This document shows positions 20,376 through 31,969 of a stretch of 64,000 bases of DNA, piece by piece (position 1 is the first letter of the stretch; each line of letters opens with the position of its first letter). Source of the stretch: Pseudopyrenochaeta lycopersici (lineage: Eukaryota > Ascomycota > Dothideomycetes > Pleosporales > Pseudopyrenochaetaceae); the NCBI GenBank assembly GCA_003313425.1, contig NHZP01000053.1, forward strand, positions 248,001 to 312,000, in the 5' to 3' direction. A program made the translations under genes and the position numbers. The notes under the pieces were generated by a model that saw nothing but the letters and a program-made list of their open reading frames with translations, had not been told where the DNA came from and did no database searches.

Positions 20376-20420
20376 GGGTGGCTCGTTACGCCGTCTGGCT
20401 CGTTACGCCGTCCACCTCGG
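20376..20420 (-). repeat. Right 45-bp TIR of the Fot1 element
   Basis: Perfect reverse complement of 18294-18338; followed by the target duplication TA. Confidence 0.97.
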
Positions 20421-20422
20421 TA

Positions 20423-20939
20423 CAAGCACAACATCGCGTTAGCGATTTTTGGCGCTTGGCGTTCACTACATAACAACATCATGGGTGCTGCAGGTCCAAC
20501 CCAGTTAGGCATCGGAGTTTCTGAAACACATGTTTATCTTTAGGTGACCCACAGCCATATTTGCTAGTCTTTCTACTAGCAGAACAAGCATTCAGATTGC
20601 TATGCATTTCTAGTGCATGATGAGATGGCAAGGATCCTTGACTCATCGGCGTCGCTCGTATCGCGACTAAATGCGGAGCACAGCCACACTCATCCCAACG
20701 TCCCGCAAGCCATGTCTGACACGTTCGGAGCGTGCCGACCACTAACAGTCCGCGATGCACAATACCCTTCAGCTGCCTAGACTGGGGCTGGACTGACGCC
20801 TCGATCGTCGACCACGAGAACATGGCATGAAGCAGTATGGCTCGCGTGGCTCAGGCACACATTCTTCATAAAAGTAGATTCGGCACTCATTCAAGCTCGA
20901 GATATCGAAAACGTAGACTCGCATCATAGATCAAGTGTC
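20423..20939. other. Gap, nothing recognised
   Basis: Between the transposon and the DUF3176 gene. A 114-codon minus-strand frame (20479-20823) has no recognisable features and was not accepted. Promoter of the downstream plus-strand gene must lie here. Confidence 0.5.
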
Positions 20940-22974
20940 ATGATGCGGCAGAAACGATCCCGAGAAGCCAAGCAACCGTTTCTGCTTCGCATGCGTGATC
21001 ATCACCTCGATGATCATACTCCAGGACCTGCACCACAACCCATTCTCCGATTCTCAAGACTGCGATCTTGTTTCCCGTCATGGCACTCTGTTAACAAATT
21101 CTGGATTCTCGAAGCCCTGTCAAGCGCCTTCTCCATCGCTCTGTTCGTCGCCATTATCGTCATTCTGTATAAACATGATGGCACGGCGTATGGCACTGCT
21201 TCCGCCGTGTCTCAAGGTGATCAAATCAAGAGGCCGGGCATATATCCGATTCTGGCTTTTTTGAGTGCGATTATGCGCGCGTGCATGCTGCTTCCTGTTG
21301 CGACGGCAATCGGGCAGTTGAAGTGGAGTTGGTTTCGAGATAAGAGACGGTTGATTGATCTGGAGAGATTCGATGAAGCTAGTCGGGGGATGACAGGGAG
21401 TTTATGGTTGCTATGGACAGTCCAGTGTAGGTAAGTGAAGTGTAGAATTCCTATCAAATTCCGCTACTGACGAACTTAGGCATTGGGTTGCTTTTGGGGC
21501 TGCTCTGATGATACTAACTCTCCCCATCGATGCACTCATTCAAAACTCTATTCTCATGCCTCAACGGAGAGAGCTGAATACTTTCCCGTACCGCAGAGAC
21601 GGCATAACGAAAATACAAAACAGCGTCACTTTGATCAATTTTGATCCCCGGTACACCACCAACACTACAGGACTTGCCAAATCCAGTCGATACGCGGAAT
21701 ACGAGACCTTGATCGCTACTTCAGAACCATGGGCTACTATCGAGATGATCAACGGTGTCACATTTGGCATGTCCTACATGAATGGTCTGGAGCGGGCAAT
21801 CTCAGCAACTCCGGTAGTGTACTGTCCAACAGGATCTTGCGAGTTTGGTCGATATCAGAATCTCGGTGTGGGTGCAATGTGTATGGATCGGTCTGAGTTG
21901 GTTACCAGAGTAGGAGGAGACTTCCCAGCATGGACCATTCCCGGTACTGGTCTTCGACTTAATACATCAGCGAGCGACACAGGCGCACGAATGATTATCA
22001 CAGCGAACTCTTCCACAAATTATGACCCAGCGAATTTCAACGACATCACCGCACCGCTTATTGCTCGAACAGCGTTGCTGGTAGATGCTTGGGAAGGACA
22101 ACCACCAGTAGGGATGGAGTGCATCCTGATTTGGCTACTCAATACCCTCGAAGCTAAGATCGACCAAAGCACGAACCAAGCTCTGCAAGAAAATGGTGTT
22201 TCTGTGCATTGGAATTGGACTGTAGACGATGGAGGAACGGCACTCAAATGTTTCCCTGACGAATGCTGGATCAATAATCGTACAATTACTGAAGAGCAGG
22301 ATCCGATCCTCTACAGCGAAGAGTGTGTTTCAACCGTCAGCATCGACGCAAACCGTGGCATCCAAAACTTTCTCCTCGACCGACAAAGAGGATTGAAGGG
22401 TAATTTGTTCTCAGCTCCCGACAATACGACTGCAAATGCAACAGATTTCACGCCTCTGAACAGCTTCATTGCTAATATCAACGGCCTCCTCAAACGGCCA
22501 GGTAGTAGTCGAGATGTTTTCTTGGTAAACATTGACCAGTTCTTCTTGAACATCGCCGCAGGCATGACGCAAGTGGTTCGTCAACAGAACATTCTCCGTG
22601 CCGATGGGACGACCCGGCCAAGTTTCACGACTGGCAACGTTTACCAGTTCATCTTCTACTACAAGATAGCCTGGTGGCGGCTCTCTCTACCTGCTGCGTT
22701 GGTCTTTGCGAGTGTAGCTTTTGTTACTATCACTGCGCTGATAACACGGGATGATTTGGATTGGAGGCGCTCGACGCTACCACTCCTCTTCCATGGGCTG
22801 GCAGACCGAGAAAAACAAGCTTGTGGTAAGGTGCTACAACTTGCAGATATGGAAAGAGCGGCCGAGGACATGCACGTCAAGTTGGTCGATGCCGGAGAGG
22901 GTGTGCGTTTGCTGAGCGGCAGGGGCTGGGACGAGTATGATAATGCAGAGATGTTGAGGACTTTTAGTTCCTGA
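20940..22974 (+). CDS. DUF3176 family membrane protein
   Basis: Two exons (20940-21430, 21480-22974) with a 49-bp intron (GTAAGT...CTACTGAC...TTAG) encode 661 aa. The N-terminal half shows the DUF3176 pattern: EALSSAFSIALFVAIIVILYKHDG, PGIYPILAFLSAIMRACMLLPV, IGQLKWSWFRDKRRLIDLERFDEASRG. Three hydrophobic segments lie in the first 190 residues, then a long likely extracytoplasmic domain rich in N-glycosylation sites and cysteines (ICPTGSCEFG-like), and a last helix near 580 (WWRLSLPAALVFASVAFVTITAL). The family is widespread in filamentous ascomycetes with no known function. The intron lies within the third hydrophobic stretch. Confidence 0.85.
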
Positions 22975-23149
22975 CGTTTTGATGATTCAGTTTGTTACTA
23001 TAGTTTATTATTCGCCAATATAGACTACGAAACCTGATGTGTTCATTTTAACGGATTCTTGAAACGTCCAAGCTCTATCGTTTTGCTCTGTGATTCCACT
23101 ACAACGCCTTCAAATAGTTGTGTCAGCCTACAGTATTGTTATAGAAGCA

Positions 23150-23700
23150 TTGTACCAACACGACTCCTTGAACCTGTGTGGAGTGGGAAGACAGGAAGAA
23201 TAGGGTGAGCTGTATAGACTGCGATTGAGATAAATACTACTGCTCCCAAGCCTGTGACGACGTTCCATAAATGCCGTAGTACATCGAATGACACGCATGT
23301 AGCCTCCTAATTAGACTGATCTTCTGTTCGATTCCAAAGCCCGAATCGGAACGTTAACATCAGATCAACATCGAGAAGAGTCATCTTCCCATTTACCGGA
23401 ACTCTTACGGTGGGGATAATAGCAATAAGCGCCCCTATAAGGTTCCAGAGGAGCCTCCTGCCTGTTTCGCGTTGCAACATGTGTTCTTATACCATGTGTA
23501 ATAGCGCTACTGGGAGAACAGAGCATAAAAATGCTATCGTTGACAAAACGGATGCAGATGAAGACGCCAGCACTGAAGTTGCGGCAATGATTTGGGAGAG
23601 AGAGGCCATTGTGGCAAAGAGTATGGCAACGCAGAAGATGATTGATGCGTTCAAAAATAATCCTGTTGAGTCCTTGATGGCTGAGACTACTTCAATTTTG
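23150..23700 (-). pseudogene. Decayed tandem copy of the neighbouring seven-helix gene
   Basis: The minus-strand translation aligns by eye with the intact gene at 23812-25114: LFLNASIIFCVAILFATM against IFLNASFVFCIAMLCATI; CSVLPVALLHMV against YSVLPPALLNMA; QRETGRRLLWNLIGALIAII against RRNRGRRALWFLVTILLAVV; VTGLGAVVFISIAVYTAHPIL against ATGLGALLFVALAIYVAIPVL. It carries an in-frame TAA (23487-23489), at least one frameshift, and lacks the N-terminal exon and both terminal regions. A tandem duplicate that has died. Confidence 0.75.
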
Positions 23701-23811
23701 GGATGGTATTTTCTGATTCATGTACAAGCAGTACACTTAAGGTAAACATCTCAGGCCCCTGGACAAAAGCGACTATCTGTCACCCTTGGCCAATTTAAAC
23801 TAATGCATATG

Positions 23812-25114
23812 TCATGAGCTCATAACAACCTTAAATCCACGTACCATCCGGCCGGTCAAGGCTTTATCTGGCCTGGTCCCATAAAGATAGAATATCTCCA
23901 CCAGAACTGGAACCCATGTGGCAAGTGCTAGAACCTGACCGAACGACCATTCCAGGTCCTTGTTACTTGTTCCACCGAATTCATCCAGTGTCCGCCGAAA
24001 CTGGATGAGCCAGCCAATACATAACCACATCGTAAAGAAGCCTAATGTTAACCCTAGCCAGGGAAGTGCCGAAATCATACTCCTGTACCAGGCTTGCTTT
24101 CCAAGCCTTTTAGGAACAGTCAGGACAGGGATTGCTACGTATATTGCGAGAGCAACGAAAAGTAGAGCTCCCAGACCTGTAGCGAAGTTTCTTATATTCC
24201 GCATTGGGCCAAATTTAGCACATGTATTCTCCCAATCAAGTTGATCGTCATAGTAGCGTCTGCTTGAAAGCCACTCCTGATCATACCGTAGAAGGGTCTT
24301 GTACCAATTCACAATAATGCCCAGTACGAGCACGACGGCTAACAAAATGGTCACAAGGAACCACAGGGCCCTTCTGCCTCTATTACGACGTAATATATCT
24401 GACAACGCCATATTCAAGAGAGCTGGCGGGAGGACAGAATACATCGACACCATCATTGACGCAGTGTACGCAGACGTAGCCATTGGTTGTGTGCGCACCA
24501 CAAAAAGTCGGATGAACGAGAATATAGTAGCGCAGAGCATGGCAATGCAGAATACAAAGGATGCATTCAGGAATATTGTCGTAGAATGAATGATGGAGGA
24601 TGTAATTTTTTCGACATACGGCAATTGGAGAGTTCGTCTCGGTATCACGTCGGCCCGTGTCGCAAGGAGAATACTCAGGTACAGAGTTACCAATAGTGCT
24701 TGTAGCACATACGTGGTGAGCATCTACGTAGAGAGGTGAATTAGTACATGGATCGTCAAGCATTGCAATAGGGCTGCTTACCCCAACACCAGTGATGTCC
24801 GAGTTACCCTCCCAGCGCATTTTAGGACACACCTCGTGCCGGCACGAATTCAGAGCAAAATCCCGCATTCTTCTTCGCACCTCAACCTCTTTCGACCATG
24901 CCACGAGTTCGCCATAATCAGGATCTCCAAGACCTTGAGCCTTCAAATAGCGAGAAAGGCCGTTCAGGAGAAATTTCGCGGTGGCCGCGTATGGTATATC
25001 GGAATTTGGTAATTTGACGGTGTAGAAGGCCGTGGCGAGTCTGCAGCTATTAAAGCCGAGTACATTTGGGTCCGGAGGATCGAACTTCGGCGGCGTTTCT
25101 GAAAGGCTCGTCAT
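23812..25114 (-). CDS. Seven-helix integral membrane protein
   Basis: Exons 25114-24782 and 24723-23812, with a 58-bp intron (GTAAGC...TACGTAG) in phase 0, encode 414 aa. The N-terminal part (about 1-110) is soluble, with ALNSCRHEVCPKMRWEGNSDITGVG at the exon end; the C-terminal part has seven hydrophobic helices, starting right after the intron (MLTTYVLQALLVTLYL). The Cys-Pro, W-x-G-N-x-D-I-x-G-x-G and tyrosine-rich first helix recur in a family of uncharacterised ascomycete membrane proteins. No motif that tells a substrate. A degraded copy lies just downstream, showing local duplication. Confidence 0.8.
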
Positions 25115-26612
25115 ACTGCCACGCGGAGGACGTTCAGCTGTGGATTCAGTGTACGAACCTATCGGGGGGGAAATTTGGCATGGGTTGGGATTTTGGAGTC
25201 ATATGTATAGCTCACTGAAGCAAGACAGCAGAACGCGCTGCCTTCTCCAGGGCAAATCTTCGTGGTCAACATAATGCCTGCTGATTACTGGAGCAAAGCC
25301 ACCACAAGCCTCGGCAACATAGCCTTATTGTCCTCCCACAGCGCGCATCGAAGGTGCACGTAATATGCATAAAATGCTCATTGGTATGCCTAGATGGTAT
25401 CACAAAGCCAGGCGCAGCCATGATCTCATTGCGCAATCGCCAAATCGCAGAATAGAGTATGCCATTTGTTCGCAGCTCGCCAGGTCGGCGTGGCGTAGGT
25501 GCAGGGGTGTGAGATATGAAGCGAACACCTGCAGTCAGCATACTTGGCCCCATACCGCATTTTCGCCCATGTTCGACCAAAGAGAACGCCTGTTGGTAAC
25601 GATAGGAACCGACTACCTTGCAATCTCTCCAAGGATAGGCGGAAGCTGAGTCAGCACGGTATGAGCATGGTGGCAGCACAGCCTACAGGATGACCTTGGC
25701 ACGCCTCCATGCCTACGTTGCCTTCACGTCGCCTTGCGATCACCAAGGCGGCTACTCGCCTGTGCTTCTTGGCATGTTCATTTGTAGCGAAGGGACAAGG
25801 CTTTTGTTCTGTCCAACGACCTTATTGCCACACTGGTGTTAACCTTTTTCATGATCAGTCCAAGAACGCCGCAACACAACGTGTGGCTCGCGACATATTT
25901 AAAAGTGGATTACGGACTACTCAAGATGGCGTCATTGAGAGCCAAGAGAAAACTAATTGAAATTTGGCGAGACCATGGCACGATACTTCGCTGGGTAGTA
26001 TGTATGATACATTCGGTAAGCTCAAAAACCAGATTGTAGGCTCGATTATCGATGCTGTCGTAATTGTAACATGTAATAGGTTGCTGACGTCCACTTTGTT
26101 TTAGTTTTGCATGTTTAAATGGCATTCTCTTGGCCGTTCCACAGCTCTTGCACCTCGTTGGAGTAGGTTGCCCTGACTTCCCCTGTTCTTTCCTGTAGAT
26201 ATCTATGCCTCTGCTGTACTCGCCGTGTTCTCATCATGATTCATGATAGAGCATACTATTCAACCCAGGCCAGTTACAGGGTTGAACAATGCTTTCCTAA
26301 TCTACTTCCACTTATGACTGTATGGATGGACTTCTACTTGGAAGCTAGCCCTAATGCAAACCCCAATCCATTTTTGCTCTTCTATCACCTAATCCGGTAG
26401 CGATAAGTGTTTAGTTTTCCTTTGCAACAATCACTCGAAGATCACAGTTTTGGGTAACTCAGTGCAAATTTTTGCCGCATGCGATTCTCACTGTAATGAT
26501 ACTACGTAGGACAACTTCACAGCCCATTGACAAGCGGTACTTCGACGTTAACAACCACCGCCCTAGTGAGGCCTCAAATATCGTGTACAATTTCCTTTCG
26601 AGATGCTGACCC
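25115..26612. other. 1.5-kb gap, no supported gene
   Basis: Several short overlapping frames on both strands (25266-25679, 25709-26125) but none with recognisable domains, typical starts or splice structure. Normal base composition, no RIP signature, no repeats noticed. Probably intergenic or a gene remnant too decayed to name. Confidence 0.4.
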
Positions 26613-27666
26613 CTAAGCGTCCTTAATACCTACAAGTTTATTAGAGTCCTTCCAGAGACGATCTTCTAGTGCAGAGTCGAATGCCCAGGAAGCGTATCCA
26701 AGGTCGTAATCAGCAGGTGTGCCAACCTTTACAGGTTCAGCTTCGCCCGCATTTTCCAAATATTTGCCTCCAATGCCTTCGAAGTCTTTTCCAATAGCCG
26801 CCAAAACGGTAGTTGCAGCGCCTTGGGGCACTGACTTGAATGCTTTCATCAGTGCCTGATCCTTAGCAGCAGCCTCAAGAAAAGCTGGATCCACATGACG
26901 ACCTAGTTCCGTCGCAATCAAGCCGGGATGAACAGCAAGGCTGTGAAGGCCTTGAGAACCATAGTACCGCTCAATTGCGTTACTCATGTATAGATTGGCT
27001 GTCTTTGCTTGGCCGTAGGCGAGAAACCCATTATAGTCACTCTTCTCAAAGTTGTAGTCATCGGGGAGGATCCCCGAATATCGATGAGCGGCTGAACTCA
27101 GAACGACAACACGAGAGTTGAAGAGTGGCGTAGAAGATTTCAAAAGGGCTGGCTTGAGGAGCTGGAAGAGCAAAAAGTGGCCTAACAGAATTAGTACATC
27201 AACCACACCTATTCAAAGCGAATTTACCGAGATGATTCGTTCCAAACTGAGCCTCAAATCCATCCGTGGTTAGGGTTCGAGTCGGTAGAGCCATGACACC
27301 AGCGTTATTAATAAGGATGTTAAGCTTGCCATTGCTCCTCTTTAGAAAGTCCTCTGCAGCCGCTCGCACGCTAGCCAGTGATGCAAGATCCAAATGCAGG
27401 AGTTCAACCTTGCCTTCGATTCCTTCGAGGGCCTTGGTGGCTTTGTTCAGATCTCGAGCGGCTCCAAACACAGTGGCGCCAGTCTTCGCTAGGACCCGGA
27501 TTGTTTCAACTCCCAAGCCAGCTGAGGCGCCCGTGACTAGGATTACCTTATCAGATAGCTTTCCCTCCAAACCCTCATCCTTAAGGATCTCAAGAGCAGT
27601 TGTTCGAGCGTCCCCAGGGCCCTGAGTGATCTGGTGCGCAGCTGCGTATTTGTTGACTGATGGCAT
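26613..27666 (-). CDS. Short-chain dehydrogenase/reductase (retinol dehydrogenase-like)
   Basis: Exons 27666-27228 and 27181-26613 with a 46-bp intron (GTAAAT...GTACTAAT...TTAG) encode 335 aa. Classical SDR fold: nucleotide-binding TGASAGLG at 45-52, NNAG at 120-123, active-site Ser near 175 (VVVLSSAAHRYSG) and Y202-G-Q-A-K206. The Arg at 71 after the second strand (GAARD) suggests NADP(H). The layout (long N-terminal lead, HRYSG, YGQAKTANLY) matches the WW-domain-oxidoreductase/retinol-dehydrogenase-like fungal SDRs. Substrate unknown. No secondary-metabolite genes adjoin it. A TATA-like box is 124 bp upstream. Confidence 0.9.
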
Positions 27667-27789
27667 GGTGAATAGAGGCTGGGAAGATTGAAACTGGTGT
27701 CGGGATGAAAGTGATAAAGAATATGTTCGAGTGATGAGAAGAATCTTCGAGTGATGGTGAATGTAAACAGAATGAGTTCATCATTGACA

Positions 27790-27795
27790 TTTATA
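27790..27795 (-). promoter_or_regulatory. TATA-like box upstream of the SDR gene
   Basis: TATAAA on the minus strand, 124 bp before the ATG at 27666. Confidence 0.4.
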
Positions 27796-29086
27796 TGTCC
27801 ATTCTTGAGCCAAAGCCGCATTGTTTTGGAAGGCGTGATACACTGGAGTGCGTCTGAGATTACAAACCTTGTGAGGGCTTACAAAATTCCGAAATTCAAA
27901 ACGAAGGTTGGCTTTGTTGAGATAGCTTATGTCCGACGATTAATTGCGTATCTCCAAGTTTCTTACAAAAATATTCAACTGAGCTACCCTTTTTGTCGGC
28001 ACGAAATGTGTTTTTTCGATTGTTAGTCGGACGAGCATAGCCGGAGAGACTCGGCGCCACTTTGGCGGGACGGACATAACAAATTGTGTACTCAAAGATT
28101 GTTAAACTCCGCTAATTTGAGTGCCAGTACTCTTTCTTGCGGCACAAGTACGATTGCGTTTTGCTTTCTCTAGATGCGCTAACGAAGTTTGTAGAGACTA
28201 TGATATAAACAGTTAGTGAATGCAGTACCCTTTGACAACCTCGTGCGTCTGATTAGTATTTCAGTCCATGAACGCTAAGCCTCAACGAGAAATGCGCCAG
28301 GGGGTCTAAGCCACACCAATTTGCTAAGAAGGGCCCATCCCCCGATCAAAGTCTCCTGCCTGCAGATCGCAACAGGACCACTTCCGACCTACTACGCAAC
28401 CAATCGCACCTCTGGAATGGGAACTCTAGCGATCGCAAGCCTTTTGCTAGTCAAATTGGCAACGTCGCTAAAATGCAGTACGAGACTCTCAAGCAGCACG
28501 CGAACTCGACTATGACTTTCTACCTGTTCGGGCTGGAAGGGAATGATGCACAAGGTGCCGAGAGCGCAAACCACCCTGGAACAGCTGGTTTGTGAACGGA
28601 GTACTGAGGACCACAACCACGGCGTTTGCTTACACTATTAGAAAACAGTGTTGAGAGTTCGCAAAGCTACAGATGCATGTACTAGTGCACCCGCTCAATG
28701 TACTCCTAACAGGGTCTCGGATCGATCGCAATCATTTGTCACAACTTTTTCATCTGCCTTGCATGCGTGTCACTTCTGATGCGACAGCCTGATGCCCCGA
28801 ACATCTATTGCGAGAATTGCAACCGATACCAACCTACTTTCTCAATGCTTGAGCATGGTGTTGTTTGGCGAAATCATTTCACTCCTCGGCTGAATGCCAT
28901 AACATGTCTATTATATAGCTGTATGAGAAAACCCGTAGTCCATGCCACGTTAATAATATGCAGTATAGGAATATACTCTCTGCCGCCATCATCCTTTGAA
29001 TCTAGCGTGAGAACTACCATTAATATTACATGCGCTATTGACACCGTCTAAAATGTGTTTTACAGAGCCCTTTCTATGTTTCCTCT
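27796..29086. other. 1.3-kb gap, nothing recognised
   Basis: Only short frames without features. The right side is the 3' flank of the minus-strand UPF0658-like gene. No repeats or RNA genes seen. Confidence 0.45.
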
Positions 29087-30310
29087 TTAGTCCAAATCGA
29101 ATCGTCGTGACTCTCGGTCCGGCAGATTGACAACATTGTGATTCAGCCGTTGGAAATAATACTCATTTTCCCATTCATCTGGCTGTGGAGTGCGCTGCAC
29201 CTGACCTAGCAAAATTGGCTTCAATCCCTTGTCGAAATGCAAAAAGCACAGAGACCCAGCGACGAGAGCAGCCACTGTAAAGGCCAGTGCTACACAAGCA
29301 TAGAAAACCATCTCGTCCTTCATCGACGTGCGAGACAAGAGTCCTCCACCATAAAGGACGAGGAGCCTGCTAACAAGATACGCCATCTCGGCCGCATGAA
29401 CAAGCTTGAAGGGTACCAAAGTCAGTGTATACTGGCTTCGATGCAGACATTTGACGTACCAATATTGCCACCATTCCGATTCGTGACTCGATTCTCACAA
29501 CATACACAGCAAGTGCGACATGAATGAGCGCAGCAGGTATGATGGCCATAGTTAATGAGAATTCGGGCTCCATATAATGGACATTTACGAGGCCATAAAG
29601 GAGGATGAACGCCGTGAGAAAGAAAGGCGTAAATTTGAGGATGACGAGATACACCTAGACAATTATAAGCAGGTGCAATCCGAAGGATCTCTCAATGGAC
29701 CGACCTGGTAGCTAAAATATCGATTGCTAGTCTTCTTGTCCGGGCTAATGTGTTGGTATATAGCCCAGGCAAATTCTCGGTGTAGACGAAAGGCCAAAAC
29801 TGACATTGCAGTACTGCAAATGCATGAGATGGCTATACATACAATTAAACCAGGGGAAATGTGCTCCCAGAAATGACGATCATTTTTGGCGAAAGGAAGC
29901 TTATGCATGTTGTAGCCAACAAGGATTCGATCACTCGCGTCCTTGATCTGGCTGTACTGCATGACTGTTGATATCGACAAGCAGATATTGCATATACATT
30001 GTGCAAAAAGCTGGATATTATTCTTGATACGGTATGCATCAAGCGTCAAGACGACTTGATAGAGAACACCCAATGTCGTTACAGCCAGTGACATGGGAGT
30101 GATGTACGAAAGCGGCACCTCGTACACCGGTGGATTGACCCATTGAAGATAGACGACCAAAATAACGCTTTCGCACGATCCTGTCAGTGAAAACCGGTAT
30201 AGGCGAAGGATGCATGCCTACATTTGGATGGTTGCGACAATAACAGCTTGTGTCGCTGTCGACCCGAAGAAGGCCAATTCCAGTCTCGTGCGTGGCCACC
30301 ATAATGGCAT
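29087..30310 (-). CDS. UPF0658-like Golgi membrane protein
   Basis: Four exons (30310-30222, 30167-29705, 29654-29460, 29404-29087) with introns of 54, 50 and 55 bp join in frame to 354 aa. The first intron uses the 3' site GAAAG because the nearer GACAG shifts the frame. Seven or more hydrophobic helices, with conserved-looking blocks VYEVPLSYITPMSLAV, AYRIKNNIQLFAQCICNICL, RLHREFAWAIYQHISPD, YMEPEFSLTMAIIPAAL and a C-terminal KPILLGQVQR...EYYFQRLN. This fits the fungal UPF0658 family, placed at the Golgi in fission yeast; I assign it from memory of the pattern. Biochemical role unknown. Confidence 0.8.
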
Positions 30311-31065
30311 GTTAAGGCGCTCAGTCGGACTTCAGTTAGGCTGGGAGGAAGAGAGAGAATTCAGTGCTACAATGATGGCCACAGTTACCACGATGGATGC
30401 AGAACAGCCACAGATGTGCGGCGGAGGCTGCCGAACAAGCCCCGTAAATAAAAAATATTCGGCCCGAAAAGGGGTACTTAGCTATACCGGATTCGGCCGA
30501 AACTGAACGAACGCAGGTGTCGATCACCAACGTCGAAGTGGCTCAGTTGCAGACAGTTGTTCGATGATCCTTTAGTAGATACAAAGTTCAAAAAATATCA
30601 TAGCTACTCTCCACCTTAGTAGCTGAAGACTTTGGAAAGTGCTATTGTATGTACAGTTGACCGCACAAGATCGGGTAGCAGTCATTTAGTCTGGGGCTCG
30701 GTTTCAGACGTGTTTTGGCGAGAAACCCAGCATTAGTGCTGAGCTCAGCAAGAGACTACAAGTCAATTCCTTCGTCATAGGCGCAGATGCTTATTGGCTG
30801 CCACTACATTCCATAAGGTGCCAATCGCTTGCGCTTTACCGATGTTGGGTTCTGTTCTCATGCGTTGTTAGCCTGATCATATTGAAATTCATTTTCGAAG
30901 GCTGATGCCGATCATCGATGAGTGAATTAAAGAGTGAGTCGATGTCGGTGAACATGGGGCAAAACCGACTTTCCACGAAGAGAATTGAACACACGAAAGT
31001 CCACATGCTCCATGATCTGCAATGCTTTGCGACTCCCTGACGTCTGCCAGATTGATTGTCACTTG
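30311..31065. other. Gap, nothing recognised
   Basis: 755 bp between two minus-strand genes; holds the promoter of the UPF0658-like gene. A palindrome-like ATTCGGCC repeat occurs around 30458-30500 (ATTCGGCCCGAAAAGG ... GGATTCGGCCGAA). No gene seen. Confidence 0.45.
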
Positions 31066-31969
31066 TTACTTTTCACTTTTCTCCCTATCATGAATAGCTA
31101 ACTTCGCTTCTTCTCTTCTTCTCCTTCGATATGTAATCTCTGCAATCAACATACCACACGCAATCGGGACTAAAAGCAAAAAGTACCATGGGACTCGAAG
31201 AACAGCTATCAATATCTCTAGTCCGAGATCTGGTCGTAGAAAAGTACTGGTGCTCGGTGATGTCTCGATTGGCCAAGTGGGTGTCTGACCAAAAGTGGGA
31301 CTAGCAATTCCAGAAGAGCTTGGATGGACAGGGTCAAGTTCGTCATGCTGTGGCTCGGTGGCTGGAGGTGCTGTGGTCGTTGAGATTTCTGATACTGTCC
31401 TAGAGACAAGAGAAGTGTAGGACAACGTTTGTGTGGATGTAGATGCAGGCGTTGGAATGACTTGAGTCGCTGTTGGTGTGAGATTTCTAATCAAAGCATC
31501 AACATCCATTGACAGTTGAAATGCCTGACAAGCTGGAAGGACCTAATCTTCGTCAGCTAATACGTGCAGCGTAACATGAAAAAAAGCGCACTTGTCCGGC
31601 ATCACTAGTACAGAACTCAAATGCTCTGAGCAGAGCAAGTTCACTCATCTGTGTCTTTAGGCTATTGATTTCTCTCCCCATAATGTCGATCTTCTGCACC
31701 AGCCGTTCCTGAGCATCATCGTTGCTCTTGTTGCCAAGGTCTTGCAGGCGATAGGAGATTGGAGCCCATATGCCGAACAGGATCGCACTGGTGACGGCCA
31801 GGACTTTTAAGATCCAATCAAATGCAAACTCCATTGGTGAGGTGATTCTTGATTGGCAGGTCAAACTTCGCTCGATATCCGGTATGCTCTCTGTTTGGAA
31901 GCTCTTCACCGATTCCGGCGGTGTGATGGGGAACCCGGAACGGCGATGAGAATTTTTGGATCCTGACAT
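31066..31969 (-). CDS. Two-pass membrane protein, paralogue of 16638-17951
   Basis: Exons 31969-31592 and 31542-31066 with a 49-bp intron (GTGCGC...GCTGAC...TTAG) encode 284 aa. First helix about 48-70 (VLAVTSAILFGIWAPISYRLQ), then SNDDAQERLVQKIDIMGREINSLKTQ coiled coil and LLRAFEFC, matching the motif block FGIWAP-SY-LQ...SND...L-AFE-C of the plus-strand gene at 16.6 kb. A Ser/Thr/Pro-rich linker and a second helix (VPWYFLLLVPIACGMLIAEI) with a basic tail follow. Same layout, shorter linker. Function unknown; likely a fungus-specific membrane family. Confidence 0.75.

Larger units (their letters stand above)
18294..20420 (-). mobile_element. Complete Fot1/pogo-type DNA transposon, un-mutated
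   Basis: 2127-bp element bounded by perfect 45-bp terminal inverted repeats and flanked by TA on both sides (18292-18293, 20421-20422). It has one intact transposase gene and no sign of RIP, in contrast to the other elements of the window. Each TIR holds two direct copies of GACGGCGTAACGAGCCA. Perfect TIR identity and an open frame point to recent transposition and possible activity. Confidence 0.95.

Noticed and set aside
20479..20823. 114-codon minus-strand frame between the transposon and the DUF3176 gene
   Set aside because: No recognisable features and it would share the promoter region of the plus-strand gene.
25266..25679. 137-codon minus frame and opposing 94-codon plus frame
   Set aside because: Neither shows domains, codon preference or splice signals; probably shadows of non-coding sequence.
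30458..30500. Repeated ATTCGGCC sequence as a possible operator
   Set aside because: Only two short copies, with no link to a nearby start codon.
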